A stretch of DNA of 64,000 nt from Cacajao melanocephalus (GCA_963573385.1 CAUYLG010071318.1:1-64000), one strand, 5' to 3'; shown: positions 30,431-43,200, counted from the first letter of the stretch. Translations and numbers: made by a program. Notes: a model not told the origin generated them from the letters alone.

Positions 30431-30736
30431 ATGGGTTAAAGAAAGACACAATACATAAATGATCTCATTCTCTCTAGCATATTCAGCCTGAATTATAGCC
30501 CTTTCCTGCTATGGTAACTTTCATAAATATAAAGGTAGTCTCTGGAAATATGGGTTCTCTTCAGCCAGATGAATGATTTTGCCAAAAGAATTCCTCATCA
30601 GGGAGACTCTTTGGGGGAAAAGAAGTAGAATGGAGGAGTTTGAAAGTAGATGTTTTCATATTTAAAAAATTATACCCCTTAGTTTTAAAAATATATCAAT
30701 ACAAAGAAAAAAATGAATGTCGATAGTGAAAAATCT

Positions 30737-30874
30737 CGGCCGCGTGCAGTGGCTCACACCTGTAATCCAAGCACTTTGGAGGCCAAGGCGGGCGGATTAC
30801 CTGAGGTCGGGAGTTCAAGACCAGCCTGACCAACATAGTGAAACCCCATCTTAAAAAAGAAATAAAAATAAAAA
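30737..30874 (+). mobile_element. Alu left arm only, with TSD
   Basis: GGCCGCGTGCAGTGGCTCAC to CCATCTT plus an A-rich tail, with no right arm. The direct repeat GAAAAATCTC at both ends shows it inserted as a monomer-length copy. Confidence 0.92.
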
Positions 30875-30884
30875 AGAAAAATCT

Positions 30885-31499
30885 CAACTAATTAATTTTG
30901 ATGTATTGAGAATCTCTTTATAGAAGAGTCTCTAAAATCATGAGTCAGAAGGAATCCCAGAAATTAGCCCAAGGTAATCATCCTATCTCTTAACTCAGCC
31001 TCAGGATAGTGATAGCCTAAAAAGAATAGAGTTAAACTTCCTATAAATGTTAATTTGGTAGCTAAATACAACCATATCTAACATAAAGAAGTAGGAAAAA
31101 TTGGAGGAGAATTAGAAAAGGTAGAATGGGAAGGAAAAAGGGGATCTAGGGAAGAAAAAGACCAAAAATATTAGAAGAAAAAAGAAAACTGCAAAGAAAA
31201 ATTAGAATGAACAGCTCATCTTCTGCCCCATGTAATCAGATTTGTAACTCAACTACTCTCAAAAATGTGGCAATGTCTTCAACAAATACCCACCAAAAAT
31301 ACAGGAAGATTTATGACTAGACATTTCACTGGGCTATTTGAAGACTCAACTTTGAAATGAGGAGACATATATATATATATATATATATGAAAGTTATTAG
31401 ACACTATCAAAGATAAACTAAAAGATAAAGTAGTAATTATTCTTAACGTAACTGCTACAGTTATAGAAAGAGTATAAACTTTCATCTCATTCATTTATC
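30885..31499. other. REV3L intron with a (TA)n microsatellite
   Basis: An (AT)n run of about 24 bases at 31365-31388. Otherwise purine-rich and AT-rich DNA without a recognised family. Confidence 0.55.
31365..31388. repeat. (AT)n microsatellite
   Basis: Uninterrupted alternating A/T, about 12 units. Confidence 0.95.
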
Positions 31500-31637
31500 C
31501 AATCAAATAGAGCCATCTCTACTAAGTGTCCTACACCATACAAGGTACTAGGAATATAATGATGAACGAGATAAACACGGTCCTTTTTCTCATGGAGTTT
31601 ACATGCTAGTGGAAGAAACACATAAAAATTAAATAAC

Positions 31638-31686
31638 AGCCTGGGCAAGAAGAGTGAAACTCCGCCTCAAAAATAATAAATAAAAA
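31638..31686 (+). mobile_element. Alu 3' stub with TSD
   Basis: Only the last ~33 bases of Alu (CAGCCTGGGC...GAAACTCCGCCTC) and an A-rich tail, inserted in L2. Flanks share TAAAAATTAAA, so it is a severely 5'-truncated insertion. Confidence 0.85.
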
Positions 31687-31889
31687 TTAAAATACCTGCA
31701 TGCTACATTGAGAGCTAAAAAAAACAAAGAATGGGCTGAGATATAGAATAATAATAATACCCTACTTAAAATACCTTATTTTAAGTGGAATAGTCAAAGA
31801 AAACTTCTCCGAAGAGGTCAATGATTTGAAGGACTGGGGAAGGGTAGAACACTCAAGGAAAGGAAATTGAATATACAAAGAACTTAGGT

Positions 31890-31951
31890 GAGAAACAAGT
31901 TGGTATAGCAAAGGAACTAAGAGAAACAAGTTGGTATAGCAAAGAAACTGA
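31890..31951. repeat. 31-bp tandem duplication
   Basis: Two adjacent 31-bp copies starting GAGAAACAAGTTGGTATAGC with two mismatches between them. Confidence 0.95.
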
Positions 31952-32199
31952 GAGAAGATCACTGTTTCTGGATGGAATACAGAAATCAAAGTTTCAGAGG
32001 TAGGCAGGGGTGAGGTCACACAGGTTACGGCTAGAAGTTTAAATTTTATTCTAATAATATGAAGCCATTCAAGCATTTTAAATTAAGTTTAAAGTATAAG
32101 AAAAGTACTTCTGCTGCTCTGAAATAAGATAAAAATAGAAGGAAATTTAATCAAATGGTACTATGATGGGCTGGAGGAAAGCCTAGATGAAGGTGGAAG

Positions 32200-32720
32200 A
32201 AAGCAGACAGATTTAAGGTCTCAATTTGGATTTCTCAACAGACATAAAACAACTCAAATGTTCCAGTATGAGCTCCAGATCTTTCCTGTCAGTTGGCTCC
32301 ACCTGCACCTTCCATCTTACTAGCAGAACACACTTAAAATTTTGCAGTCAACCTTGATTCCTCTCTCACAATCCTTACTCAATCAAACAGCAAATCTTAT
32401 TCATTCAACCTTCAGAATAGATCCAGAAGCTGATGACTTCACACTATTTCCCTGCTACCACCCTAGTTCAAGCCACCCTATTTTCTTTGTTTTAATTTTA
32501 ATTCCTTGGTTTTTTCTACCTTAATATCAAGCCACCAAATTTTCTTATCCAGATTAATGTCCTAATTCTCTTCCTCCTCCTATTCTTGTCCCCTTACAAT
32601 CTATTATTAATATGCTTGCTAAAGTAATCCTTTCAAGTTTAAGCCAGATCTTGGCTGTTCGAAATCATGTAATAACTTAGAGTCAAAGTCAAAGTCCTTA
32701 CATTAGCCTGCTGAGTAAAA
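32200..32720 (+). mobile_element. L2 internal region
   Basis: Sense L2-like text: CAGTCAACCTTGATTCCTC, AAGCCAGATCTTGGCTGTTCG, CAAAGTCCTTACATTAGCC. It lies head to head with the antisense L2 at 31500-32100. Confidence 0.65.
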
Positions 32721-33149
32721 CACAAATTGCTGGACCCCAAGAACATAGTTCTACCAAGTTCCCAGGTGTGTTAGTCTGAGTCCTCCATGAAGTAAATGCC
32801 AAATGTGCAGGAAATGTATTAGGAGGACCACCTGTGAGAGAAAATGAGAAGGGAGCCAGAAGAAGCTGGCATAGCTACCAGACCTAGATACCAGTCTCAT
32901 CTCAAGTGAACAGAGGGATGTCTTACAGACCTGCTTTAGTATCTTTGCTATGCTCCATCACAGCATTAAGAGTGGCCTATGGAAAGCAGCTCATGTGAAG
33001 TGACAGATTGGAATTAAGCGTGTAGTAGCTGGGGCCATTCACTCACTCTTTGTGTATTTGGAAATATGAGAGGTATATTCTCATGGTTGTCACACCAGGT
33101 AAAGCTAATGATACTAGGTGATACTAGGAAACCAAAGTATGGAAACCAC
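32721..33149. other. Unassigned DNA between two L2 pieces
   Basis: Includes GTGTTAGTCTGAGTCCTCC and a GATACTAGGT direct repeat at about 33109-33128. It looks like an unrecognised insertion in L2. Confidence 0.35.
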
Positions 33150-33595
33150 ACTTTGACAATCACTGGTCCTCACAATCTCTATCCTCTCCTATCTTTCTCA
33201 ACTCATTTCATCCAACTCTCCTTTACTCTTCCATTCCAGTCACCTGGCCTCCATGCTGTTCCTACTCCCTTACCTCCTTCAGATCTCTGCTCAGTTGTCA
33301 TTACTTTGTAAATGACACATTCCCTGATTAAAACTGTCACCAGTCTTCCCTACCACACACTACTGATCCTTCTTATCCTGCTTGTATATCTTCTTTCCTT
33401 CCACAGGACTAAATATCATATAGCAAATAAATTAATTTAATGTTATATCTATTATTATCTGTTTCCCATAGTGGAATGTACGTTCCACATGGGCAAGGAT
33501 CTTTGTTTTGTTCAGCAATATATCTCAAGTCCCTAGAAGAGTGCTTAGCATATAAAAGGTATTTAATAAATATTTGCTGAATAAATTAATTTCTA
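33150..33595 (+). mobile_element. L2 3' end
   Basis: GTCACCTGGCCTCCATGCTG, then CCTTCAGATCTCTGCTCAG, then GGTATTTAATAAATATTTGC is the full L2 terminus, ending about 225 bp from the 190-nt REV3L exon. Confidence 0.85.
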
Positions 33596-33821
33596 TAGTT
33601 CTAGGAAGCAGAGAAACAGAAAAGAAAAAAAAAACAAAAATCACTGTCTACCTTTCATTGCCATAAAAATTCATGTTAAAAAGTTACAGCAAGAAATTCA
33701 CTACAGTTCCACTAGACACTGAAGCAAAAGAAATACAGTGTATCAACTGAATGTTTTCTTCTAAATACAATAGCAATAGAAATATAAACAGAAATTACAA
33801 AATATATTATTATATACTTAC

Positions 33822-34011
33822 ATTCCTGATACTAATGACACTTTGAACACATGCTGAGCAGTGGAAGATGGATTGCCTAAAGCCACATTAAGTGCTCTGT
33901 CGATACTGAATGCCATCTGAGAAAGATAGCTTTCTGGTTGCTGTCCATAACCATCGTATGGCACATAGAGGTAAGGAAAGATGCCATGTAGATGAAGACA
34001 TGTCTTCTGAC
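33822..34011 (-). CDS. REV3L: REV3L coding exon (second coding exon), 190 nt
   Basis: The minus strand has acceptor TTTTAG before 34011 and donor GTAAGT starting at 33821. The exon enters in phase 1 (GT completes a Gly codon), reads 62 full codons and ends with AT of a Met codon. The translation includes HGIFPYLYVPYDG and ends near VFKVSLVSGM, which I recognise as the REV3L N-terminal domain, residues about 47-110. This N-terminal fold is shared by family-B polymerases and packs against the catalytic core. Length is not a multiple of 3, so skipping would shift the frame. The upstream boundary is the junction where human REV3L has a reported alternative 128-nt insertion. Confidence 0.96.
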
Positions 34012-36064
34012 CTAAAATGTAACACATTATAAAGTTTAGTTTCCAGACACAGTTTAACAATACAAAACTCAGAATGAAACTCATTCAAATGTTCTAATGG
34101 CAACACAGCTTATCTAAGGAAAGAGTTGAAAAAAATCAATCCATAGCTAAAAGTAACCTTTATTAACTAAATTTTACAACAGAACGTTTGGAAACATTCA
34201 GTAAACACAAGCATTATACAATAGTATGATTTAAATAGTAGTTCTGATGAAAGTATTTTTGACTAACCCTCACAATCCAACTGGTTTTGTGTACTTCACT
34301 GAATCATCTATAAATACCACTTAGCACAGTGTTATGCAGGTTACAAAAGTTCACAAGAAGTTTACTAAACAAATCAATGAATGCCTACCTTGGCATTAAT
34401 GCTTTCAAACAAGAGCCTTCTCTAAAACAGAGGCAGCTCTGGGAGAAAGGGGAATGTAAAGTTTCAGTGTGTGGAATTTTGCTATTGCGGTGGGAAGGAG
34501 GGTAAAAACAAAATTTTGCCATTAAAAGGAGAAAAAAAAAAGACAAAATCAAATGAAAACAAAATCTCTACAGATCAATTACCTATAATGGATTTCAGGG
34601 TATCTACATTTTATATTTGGTGGTATGGAACAAGCGGAGACAAAATGAGTTGACGGGGAAGCCAACATGCACACTTCTCAGAAAACCAGTATAGTATCAG
34701 TCAAGGTGCAGAAGGGGTAAATGGTGTAAATGGTGGTGACTTGCCAACAGACAATCCAGCACAGCCATATTACTTAAAGAAAGTAATATGAGTGAGAACT
34801 CACAAAAGAAATGCCACAGAAACAGTAATGTATCCATGACAAAGTTAAGTAACGACAACAGCAATAAGAAGCAGATGCACCATTGCTCTCATGAATCTGG
34901 CAGGGCTGTGTGGAAGTGGTTACTGTCGTCAGAGCATTGTCCCTAGTTTCCCTTGCGTACATGCCATTTGTCTAATCCAAACAGAGAGGAGAACAACAGT
35001 GATGGAAGGACACATCCATTTTTCTCATGCTGTCACCCACTCTCACTGTGGTGCTCCTGCCAACACAAGCCTCAGGCTTCTTCCTCACCCTTTATTCCCC
35101 CTCACTCTGCTTCACTGGGCCTTTTCTTTTGGTAGGAATGTAACTAATTTGATCACTGTTTCCCATTTATGATTTAGAATGATTTATATAAAATACATAG
35201 AAAGTAATTCTACACTGTGTTGATATCTTAATGTTTACACTTACAAAGAATAACATTAGCTTCTCTTATTTTTAAGGTATACTTCTGACAGAAAAATAAA
35301 TCTGGAAGTTATTACATAAAGCATAGCAAAATTTGAAAGATCAGTCATATAATGAAACAAGATTTGATCCTCCAAACTGTAATATTCTGAACTACCAATT
35401 GTCAAGCTTTTGAAAAACTACACATTGTGTTGTTATTATACCAATTTCAGTTTCTAGTTTGGCTATTTCATTTCATTTCTAAACATGACATGGTATTAAT
35501 CCCTAAATTCTATAATTTTTCAATTCTTCACATAGAGAACATTCAAACTATATTGATGAGTCTTAAGAAAATAGATATAATCAACTTACTGATGACTTAC
35601 TTAAATGCATTTTAAATATCTCATGAATAAATGTTATAACCATTACCCTTCTGGACAAAAATCACACTTTGACTATGAGTAACTGGTATGCTAAACTACA
35701 GGTTGAGGGAGATAGAAAGATAGTGAAGTATTTCCTCTTAAGTTGACAAATTCAAGACCAGTGATTACAGAATTACTAGTGCAAGGCCATATTTTATAAG
35801 CAATACTGTAAGTTCCTAAGATATTAGTTTTATAGTCAGTATCTCTTAATAATGGAATTTTGGGTAAATTTTACAAGAAACAATTATAAAATTGGACTGT
35901 ACTAATAGTTTCTTTATGGGCAGAGTGTTTACAAAGTGTCTTAAAGATAATTTTATATCCCCTTTTCGTATCTCTTGTGATGCAGGGGCCAGAGAAATTA
36001 TCTATTTATAGGCTTCAGAATTACAACAATTTTGGGATGTATAATTTAGGAAAAAGGAAGAAAT
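34012..36064. other. REV3L intron, no recognised feature
   Basis: AT-rich DNA upstream (gene sense) of the 190-nt exon. Short ORFs at 34891-35172 on the + strand have no family resemblance. No repeat recognised with confidence. Confidence 0.4.
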
Positions 36065-36245
36065 GACTTATTCAGCAGGCATTAGGGTAAGTGCTTTACT
36101 TATGTATTTCTAAAACTTAGGATAACATCGAATTACTGATGGAGGTTAATGTTCCCAAAGTCACGTAACTATTAAGCAATAGAATCAGGATCAATGAAAC
36201 ATAAAACAAATACTCTTTCCATTTAACCATGCTGGTTCAATGTTT
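36065..36245 (-). mobile_element. MIR, antisense
   Basis: CAAAGTCACGTAACTATTAAGC, then CTCTTTCCATTTAACCATGCTG, reads as a reversed MIR core. Confidence 0.65.
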
Positions 36246-36284
36246 TTAAAAAGTCAATGTTGGCTTCCTTAATTCCTCAGTTCT

Positions 36285-36440
36285 TATTTTGTATTATAAT
36301 TGCCTGTTTCCTTATCTGACATTCTCATTTGATGGCAAACTCTCAGGGAGGTGATACTGTGTTCAAATGAACATTATGACCCAGAACTCAACAAAAAACA
36401 CATGGTATGTGCTTAACGAATATTTATTAAATGAATTAAA
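36285..36440 (+). mobile_element. L2 3' end
   Basis: GATGGCAAACTCTCAGGGAGG to GTATGTGCTTAACGAATATTTATTAAATGAATT matches the L2 terminus. Confidence 0.7.
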
Positions 36441-37439
36441 GAACCCACAGCAAAACAGAATAACTGCTTCAGGAGAAAGGAATGATGTGAAAGCCTTTGA
36501 AAATCTGAAGAAACAAATCCATGAAAAAAGAGGGACTCTGATACAATTAATGTAACAACCATCAGGGTTGCAGGAGGACATGGGTGTGTGGGGTTGAGAA
36601 GTGTCCCCAGCATATTGCACTTTCCTACCCTGAATGACCTGCAGTTCCATCCAAATTTGTAGTCACTCTATCAACACAGACACATGTCTCTCTCCAGTGC
36701 TCCTGCAGCTAAAGATGGCTCAGAGCCTTACTCATTACTCTTCCTCAAGAACAATCTCCTGAAGAACCACCACAACACAAGGAATTCTTGGCACAGCACT
36801 AACAGCTCTAATATAGAAGAATGATATAAGAGAAAATGAAAGAAACAGAATAAAATAAGAAACTCAGAAGTTAAATAAGGAAAGAGAAATGTGTAAAAAT
36901 GAATATGAGAGTCAATTTCTTTTTGGAAACAGTATGTCTTTTATTACCATAAAATTTGTAGTTCTGTAATAGCACTGCTTTATCTTGACAAGATACCGAC
37001 CACTTCTATTTATGTCCCTCCACTAGCTCTACCTCACACAAACGTGTGGAGCTACAGAGCTGTAAAGTCCTTAGAGATAAACTAGTCTACCACAACTCCC
37101 TAGTTAGGATTAGGCTAATCTGTGAGAAAATGCCCCAAGTCAGTGGATTTAGCATTACAATCAGTAGCTTCTCTCCAAAAAGAAGTCCAGAGGTAGGTAG
37201 CTGGTACTAGACCAGCTTTTTTCAACAACTAGTTAGCGGTCTAGTTAAGAACTTGTGACTTTAGTCGAGGCACTTTTCCACTATACTTTTAGAAGTTCCA
37301 CACACAAGATTCTTTCAAGAATGTTTTTATAAAATTAGTGAAAGTTATGGTATTTCGAAACCTGCTACTAAATGATTTTGGATTCTTAAAGGATTAGGAT
37401 ATTAGCTATTTCTAGGTAACGTATAGATTTAAGGAAAGA
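36441..37439. other. REV3L intron, no recognised feature
   Basis: Mixed unique DNA. Around 37060-37100 there is a weak resemblance to an ancient repeat (CCTTAGAGATAAACTAGTC), not assignable. Confidence 0.4.
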
Positions 37440-37765
37440 AAACATGCCTACCCCCTCAACTCTATTAAGGTATAATTGATAAATAAAAATTGTACATATA
37501 TATGTTATACAACATTACACTTTCATAGTATACATCGTGAAATGATTAAATCAAGCTAACATATCCATCACCTCACATACTTATTATTTTGTGGTAAGAA
37601 CATTTAAGATCTAATCTCTTAGCAATTTCCAAGTATATAATGCATATATTAACTATAGTCATCACTATGCAGTACAACTGATCTCCAGAACTTATTCATC
37701 ACATCTAACTGAAACTTCATACCCTTTAAGCAACAACTTTCCCTCCCCTCCCCTGAAAGTCCCCT
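37440..37765 (-). mobile_element. L1M 3' end, antisense
   Basis: AATTGATAAATAAAAATTG, AACATATCCATCACCTCACA, TTAACTATAGTCATCACTATG and CCCTCCCCTCCCC are the reversed 3'UTR of old L1s. Confidence 0.75.
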
Positions 37766-38562
<797 letters not shown>

Positions 38563-38579
38563 CTAAATGTACCATTCCC

Positions 38580-38812
38580 CTAATTCAGGGGTTTGTGAAC
38601 CTTTTCTGTAAATTGACAATAAATATTTTAGGCTTTATGGGCCATACTGTATCTGACACAACTACATAACTCTACTGTTGTAACCTGGAAGCAGCTGTAA
38701 GGAATACTTAAGTGAACCAGCATGACTGTGTTACAATAAAACTTCATTTACAAAAATAGGCATCAAGAGGGATTTGGTCCAAGGAAAGCAGTTTGCCAAT
38801 CTCTGCTCTAAT
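38580..38812 (+). mobile_element. MER5A-like hAT MITE
   Basis: CAGGGGTTTGTGAACCTTTTC, AAATATTTTAGGCTTTATGGG, AATAAAACTTCATTTACAAAA and GGATTTGGTCC follow the MER5A consensus order. Confidence 0.85.
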
Positions 38813-39540
38813 TAATCAGACTTCTTTCTCCATCATCATCTGGAATAGGAAAGTTTAGTTTTTTTTGTTTTTTTTTTTAAAAGCTGATTGGTAATCAAAA
38901 TCAAAATAGTGATAGCCTAAGAGTATCTTAGGAGAATGAATAATACTTATCGTGTAATTTGCATATCCTATCTCCCAAATCTCAAATTCAATCTACACAA
39001 GATTTTAAACAAACCTCAACAGAGCTATAAAACAGAAAAACTGGGTATGTGAGCAAGAGAATTTATGTTTATAAAAATTTTCATATTTTCTGCTTCCTGG
39101 AATATCTCAAGTTTTATATCATTATCACTAACTCAACCTGTTTCCTTCCAGTCTTTCTATGCTTCTGTCTTTCTACATTTTACTCCATTTTTCTTTTCCC
39201 ATCTCTACAAAACCACAAAATGAATTAAACAAAACTCAGTCACAGAAAGCAAATGCTAAATTATCTATTTTCATGGAAAAAAAACAAAGTTGTAAGGATG
39301 TACTCTTAACCTCAAAAATTAGGTTTTCAAAATTTATCCTAAGGAAAACCAAAATGTTTATGTTATCTTTATAGTCAGATGAAATCAGTTATAACACAGT
39401 ACATGAGAGTAGGTGATGGGTGATTCTTTTTAATATGTATCTATACATATTTCCCTAAATATACAATTTGTGTAACAGACAGGTAGGAAGAAAGAATTTA
39501 CCTACTTCTAAATGACCCAGAAATTTAAAAGGCAAAACAG
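38813..39540. other. REV3L intron, no recognised feature
   Basis: AT-rich DNA between a MER5A and an Alu. Nothing recognised. Confidence 0.4.
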
Positions 39541-39836
39541 GCTGGGTATGGTGGCTCACGCCTGTAATCCCAGCACTTTGGGAGGCCGAGGAGGGTGGAT
39601 CATGAGGTCAAGAGATCGAGACCATCCTGGCCAACATGGTGAAACCCCATCTCTACTAAAAATACAAAAATTAGCTGGGCGTGGTGACACGTGCCTGTAG
39701 TCCCAGCTACTCAGGAGGCTGAGGCAAGAAATTGCTTGAACCTGGGAGGCGGGCGTTGCAGTGAGCCAAGATCGCACCACTGCACTCCAGCCTGGCACCT
39801 GGCAACAAAGCAAGACTCTGTCTTCAAAAAAAAAAA
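39541..39836 (+). mobile_element. Alu, young-looking (AluY-like)
   Basis: GCTGGGTATGGTGGCTCACG to TCTTC plus an A run, close to consensus (ACCATCCTGGCCAACATGG). TSD AAAGGCAAAACA is present on both sides. Confidence 0.96.
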
Positions 39837-40159
39837 AGGCAAAACAAAGCATAATATATAAGGGTTTCCTTACATTTTCTCCTTTTATTTGTAAACAATA
39901 CTTTGGGGTTTCACATTTATTTATGCCATTTTATCTCTTCAAGTAAAATATATTAGAACTTTATCTAAAATCATTGGCTTTAAATGATTAATCCCACATC
40001 GCTAAGAGAAACTATATCCCTGAAATACCAGATGTTTCAAAAGTCTATTTTATTCATACATTTGTCTAATATATCTTTGTATATCCAGTGCTGGGAATAG
40101 TTGGTTCCTTTATTCATAAATGTAGTCAAAATTTCTCTACTCAAATAATTTGTGGAGAC
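39837..40159. other. REV3L intron, no recognised feature
   Basis: AT-rich. Nothing recognised. Confidence 0.4.
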
Positions 40160-41180
40160 TCAACGTTCAGTGCTAAACTACAGGCTGCTTATAACACAGC
40201 CACTGACTTCATGGACTTTATAGTCTACTTGGAGAAAACGATGAGTAAATAGGCAATTACAATACATTATGACAGGTGCTCAATAAGTACAAAATCCCAC
40301 GGCTAAATCCAGAAGTATCTAACTCAGACTTGTGGGAATCTAGGAAGGCTTACCAGAGGAAGTGATATTTGAGCTGATATTTGAACTATGAATCAGATTT
40401 AGCCAAGCAAATGAGAAAGAATGTTTTCAGTATGTATAGAAACCTGACAGCAAAAGAGAACATGGCATCTGGGAATAGGAAAAATGTAGGTGGAATGAAA
40501 CAAGGAGTGCAATGGGGAGAAAAACTGCGTATGAGAGAGAGAAACAGCGTGTGTGAGAGAGAGTCTGTGGTTTTTGTGTGTGTGCGCACACATGTGTGTA
40601 CTCATGAACTGCATAGGTCTGCATTTTATAAAGTTCCCTGTGGACACATTGTGGGGACACTGGCAACAGAACTACAGAAAGAAAAATCTGTTTAGGAGGC
40701 TGCTGGAGGAATTCAGGCAAGATGTCAATAGAGGCAGAGAAAAGGTCAAGGATTTAGGGAGTAGAATCAAGAGGCTATGGCAACTGGAATTTGAGAGCAG
40801 GGTAAGGGAGAAGGAATCAAAGATGACTCTTAAATTTTTGGCTTAGGCAACTGGATGGATGATAATGTATTCAAAGAAAATTGTAAAAGAGGAGTGGGTT
40901 GACTTCTGGTTTGCATTTATAGAATGTTACATGTCTATAAAATTTCCAAATGAAAATTTAAATGAAATGGATATATAGATATGGAGTTTAAGAAAGAGAT
41001 CTGGGCTACAGAAGAAGTTAGATCTGCCAGTATGAGCAACAACTGAGTAAGATTTCTCAGGGAGAATGGATACACAAGAGAAGGGACCTAGGCAAGAATC
41101 TTGAGGAATACTCATATTTAAGAGAGACACTGAGTATTTTGATTTCTATGAGATATAAGAGACAGCCTTGTGTGGGCCAC
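40160..41180 (-). mobile_element. L2, antisense
   Basis: TTCATGGACTTTATAGTCTAC, GCTTACCAGAGGAAGTGATATT, GAGGCTGCTGGAGGAATTCAGG and AAAGATGACTCTTAAATTTTTGG are reversed L2. A GT/CA tract interrupts it at 40575-40601. Several overlapping short ORFs here are chance. Confidence 0.75.
40575..40601. repeat. Alternating purine-pyrimidine (GT/CA) tract
   Basis: 27 bases alternate strictly, containing the 14-base palindrome TGTGTGCGCACACA at 40579-40592. Confidence 0.95.
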
Positions 41181-41379
41181 CAGGCAAGAAAAGGAGGTAA
41201 TAGTGAAATCTTTATAATATAAACATATTAACCATGGAACCAGTGTTCCAAAGTTCCAGTGGAAATGCAAGATATAGGCAAGTAATGAGAAGCTGGTTCA
41301 GAGATTGGAGGTAGGAAGCAGTTAAAAGCATATAGGACTGAAAAGAGGCATTTACAAAATTACTGAGTAATGACCTTTC

Positions 41380-42715
41380 AATACCTGTTGCTCCATAAAA
41401 GCAACAAGAACACTGGCAATAACTGTCAAAAGCAACTTTTTCAGAACTCTGGAAATTAACTAAAGGTTTGCAACAATCCAAAGAGTGTTATACAAGAGCA
41501 CCAGATAAATACTAACAAGAACAGCAAGCTTTGTGGCATTTTAACTTGTTCTAATCTGATCTCTCCCTCTGAAGCTCCAAAACAGTCTTGAAAACCAAAG
41601 CCTTGCATCCATAGTAGCTGTAAAAACCAGCATCCAAGCAGCCACTGGAGGAGCCAGAACCCATTTGGAGCTCCTCCAAAGCCCTATCCCCAGAAAACTG
41701 ACACTATCTGACCTGTCTGGCAGCTTGCTGAACAATGCTCCATTCCCAGCACTTTGCCTTTACTTGATTTGACCAAGAGCTCACTCTATGTGAACAGCCC
41801 TATACGCAGCAGAGTCATTGTGGAAAACAATCAACAGCAGTTATTTAACACAGTAGTTGCCTGGAGGAATTTTACTAGTTGGGTCTAACAAGAGGCTAAC
41901 CGAAAACTTAAAAGGAAAAACTGAGGAATGAAATGTCCGCAAGGGGGCTTGGAAAAGCTTTGATACAGTCAAGTGAATTTAGAAGGCCATAAGCATGTGT
42001 AGGGCTATGCATGTGCCCAGGAAAGACCTAAGAAGACTCTAATATTTTGCCTCTGGTTGATCTTGAGGCTTTGCCCCAACATACTCACAGGGCCCCTCAG
42101 CAAAAGCTGAGAAAAGAGGCATTTAAAGAACTCTCTGGTCAATCATTAACTGACCACTATGCTAGCTGAGCAGACTTCAAAGAATAGAGACTATACAAAA
42201 TTAGCCCATGGAAATCACTAAAGAAATAAACTGCAGCAACAAAAACAAACTGTGGGGGTAGTGAGGAATCTGACTTCCAGAATTGCTACATACTTTTCTT
42301 TCTCCTTATAAACAATGAAGATATGTATAATGTCCTCACATTAAAATGTCTAGTTTTCAGCAAAAATAAAATTATAAGACACAAACAGAAAAATATGGCT
42401 ATATCTATACATAGATATATACATACACATATATATATTTAAAAGCAGACAACACAAACTCTTCATGAAGAAACCGAGGTGTTGGATTTACTGGACAAAG
42501 ATTTTAGGCCAGCTATTATTAGTATTTCAAAAAACTAAAGGAAACCATTTCAAGAGAATTAAAGGAGAATATGAGACCAACATCTTACCAAATAGAGAAT
42601 ATCAATGGAATATCAATGAAGAGATAGCAATTATTAAAAAAAAAAAAAAAACAAATAGAAATTCTGGAGTTGAAAAGTTCAATAACTAAAATGAAAAATT
42701 TATAAGAGGGAGTGT
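41380..42715 (+). mobile_element. L1M 5' region (5'UTR to ORF1-like)
   Basis: GGAGCTCCTCCAAAGCCC, then GAATATCAATGAAGAGATAGC and AATTCTGGAGTTGAAAAG are typical of the 5' part of old L1M elements. No ORF remains. Confidence 0.65.
42294..42341 (+). repeat. 48-bp direct repeat, copy A
   Basis: Starts TTTTCTTTCTCCTTATAAAC. It matches 43153-43200 with one mismatch. Confidence 0.95.
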
Positions 42716-43152
42716 GATATTATAATATAAGAAGAAATATATATTTGGTCTTTGCCCCTGTTCCTGGTACATAGCTCCTAAAACATTTGGACTCTTAAGT
42801 GTTAAGTGTTTTTTTGTATACCAATGAGATGACTGGTGGCTGGGGGCTCCTGGATAGCCTCAGGTAGGGCAGAAGTGCAAGCAGCCTAGGGACTCCATTT
42901 GTGGCTGGTGTCTGAAGTGAGCAGTACTATTGGACAGAGCCCTCACCCTGTAGGGTATGCATTAGTAAGTAGTTAGTGTCAGAATTGAACTGAATTGTAG
43001 AACACCCACAGTTATCAGAGAACGGAGAATTTGTTATTGTAAAACTGATGCACAGGATGTCTTTCTCAACCTGGGTGGCCTCTAAGAAGGGTTTCAACTG
43101 AGTCTAGTAGAAAATTTGATGGCTTTAAATCTTACTTTATCCTTATAAACTA
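42716..43152. repeat. Unassigned medium-reiterated repeat
   Basis: TTTGGTCTTTGCCCCTGTTCC with CATAGCTCCTAAAACATTTG recalls a known human interspersed repeat that I cannot name. It ends at the second copy of a 48-bp duplication. Confidence 0.4.
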
Positions 43153-43200
43153 TTTTCTTTCTCCTTATAAACAATGAAGATATGTACAATGTCCTCACAT
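43153..43200 (+). repeat. 48-bp direct repeat, copy B
   Basis: Copy of 42294-42341, 859 bases downstream and just outside the LTR at 43225. Confidence 0.95.

Larger units (their letters stand above)
31500..32100 (-). mobile_element. L2, antisense
   Basis: ACAAGGTACTAGGAATATAATG with CATGGAGTTTACATGCTAGTGG, then AAAGAAAACTTCTCCGAAGAGG, is reversed L2. It holds an Alu stub at 31638-31686 and a 31-bp tandem duplication at 31890-31951. Confidence 0.75.

Noticed and set aside
32721..33149. Possible independent gene or exon between L2 pieces
   Set aside because: No ORF with sense and no splice signals in phase; probably an unrecognised old repeat.
40381..40846. Cluster of overlapping ORFs on both strands
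   Set aside because: They lie in an antisense L2 with a GT/CA tract; none resembles a known protein, and overlap on both strands is typical of low-stop simple sequence.
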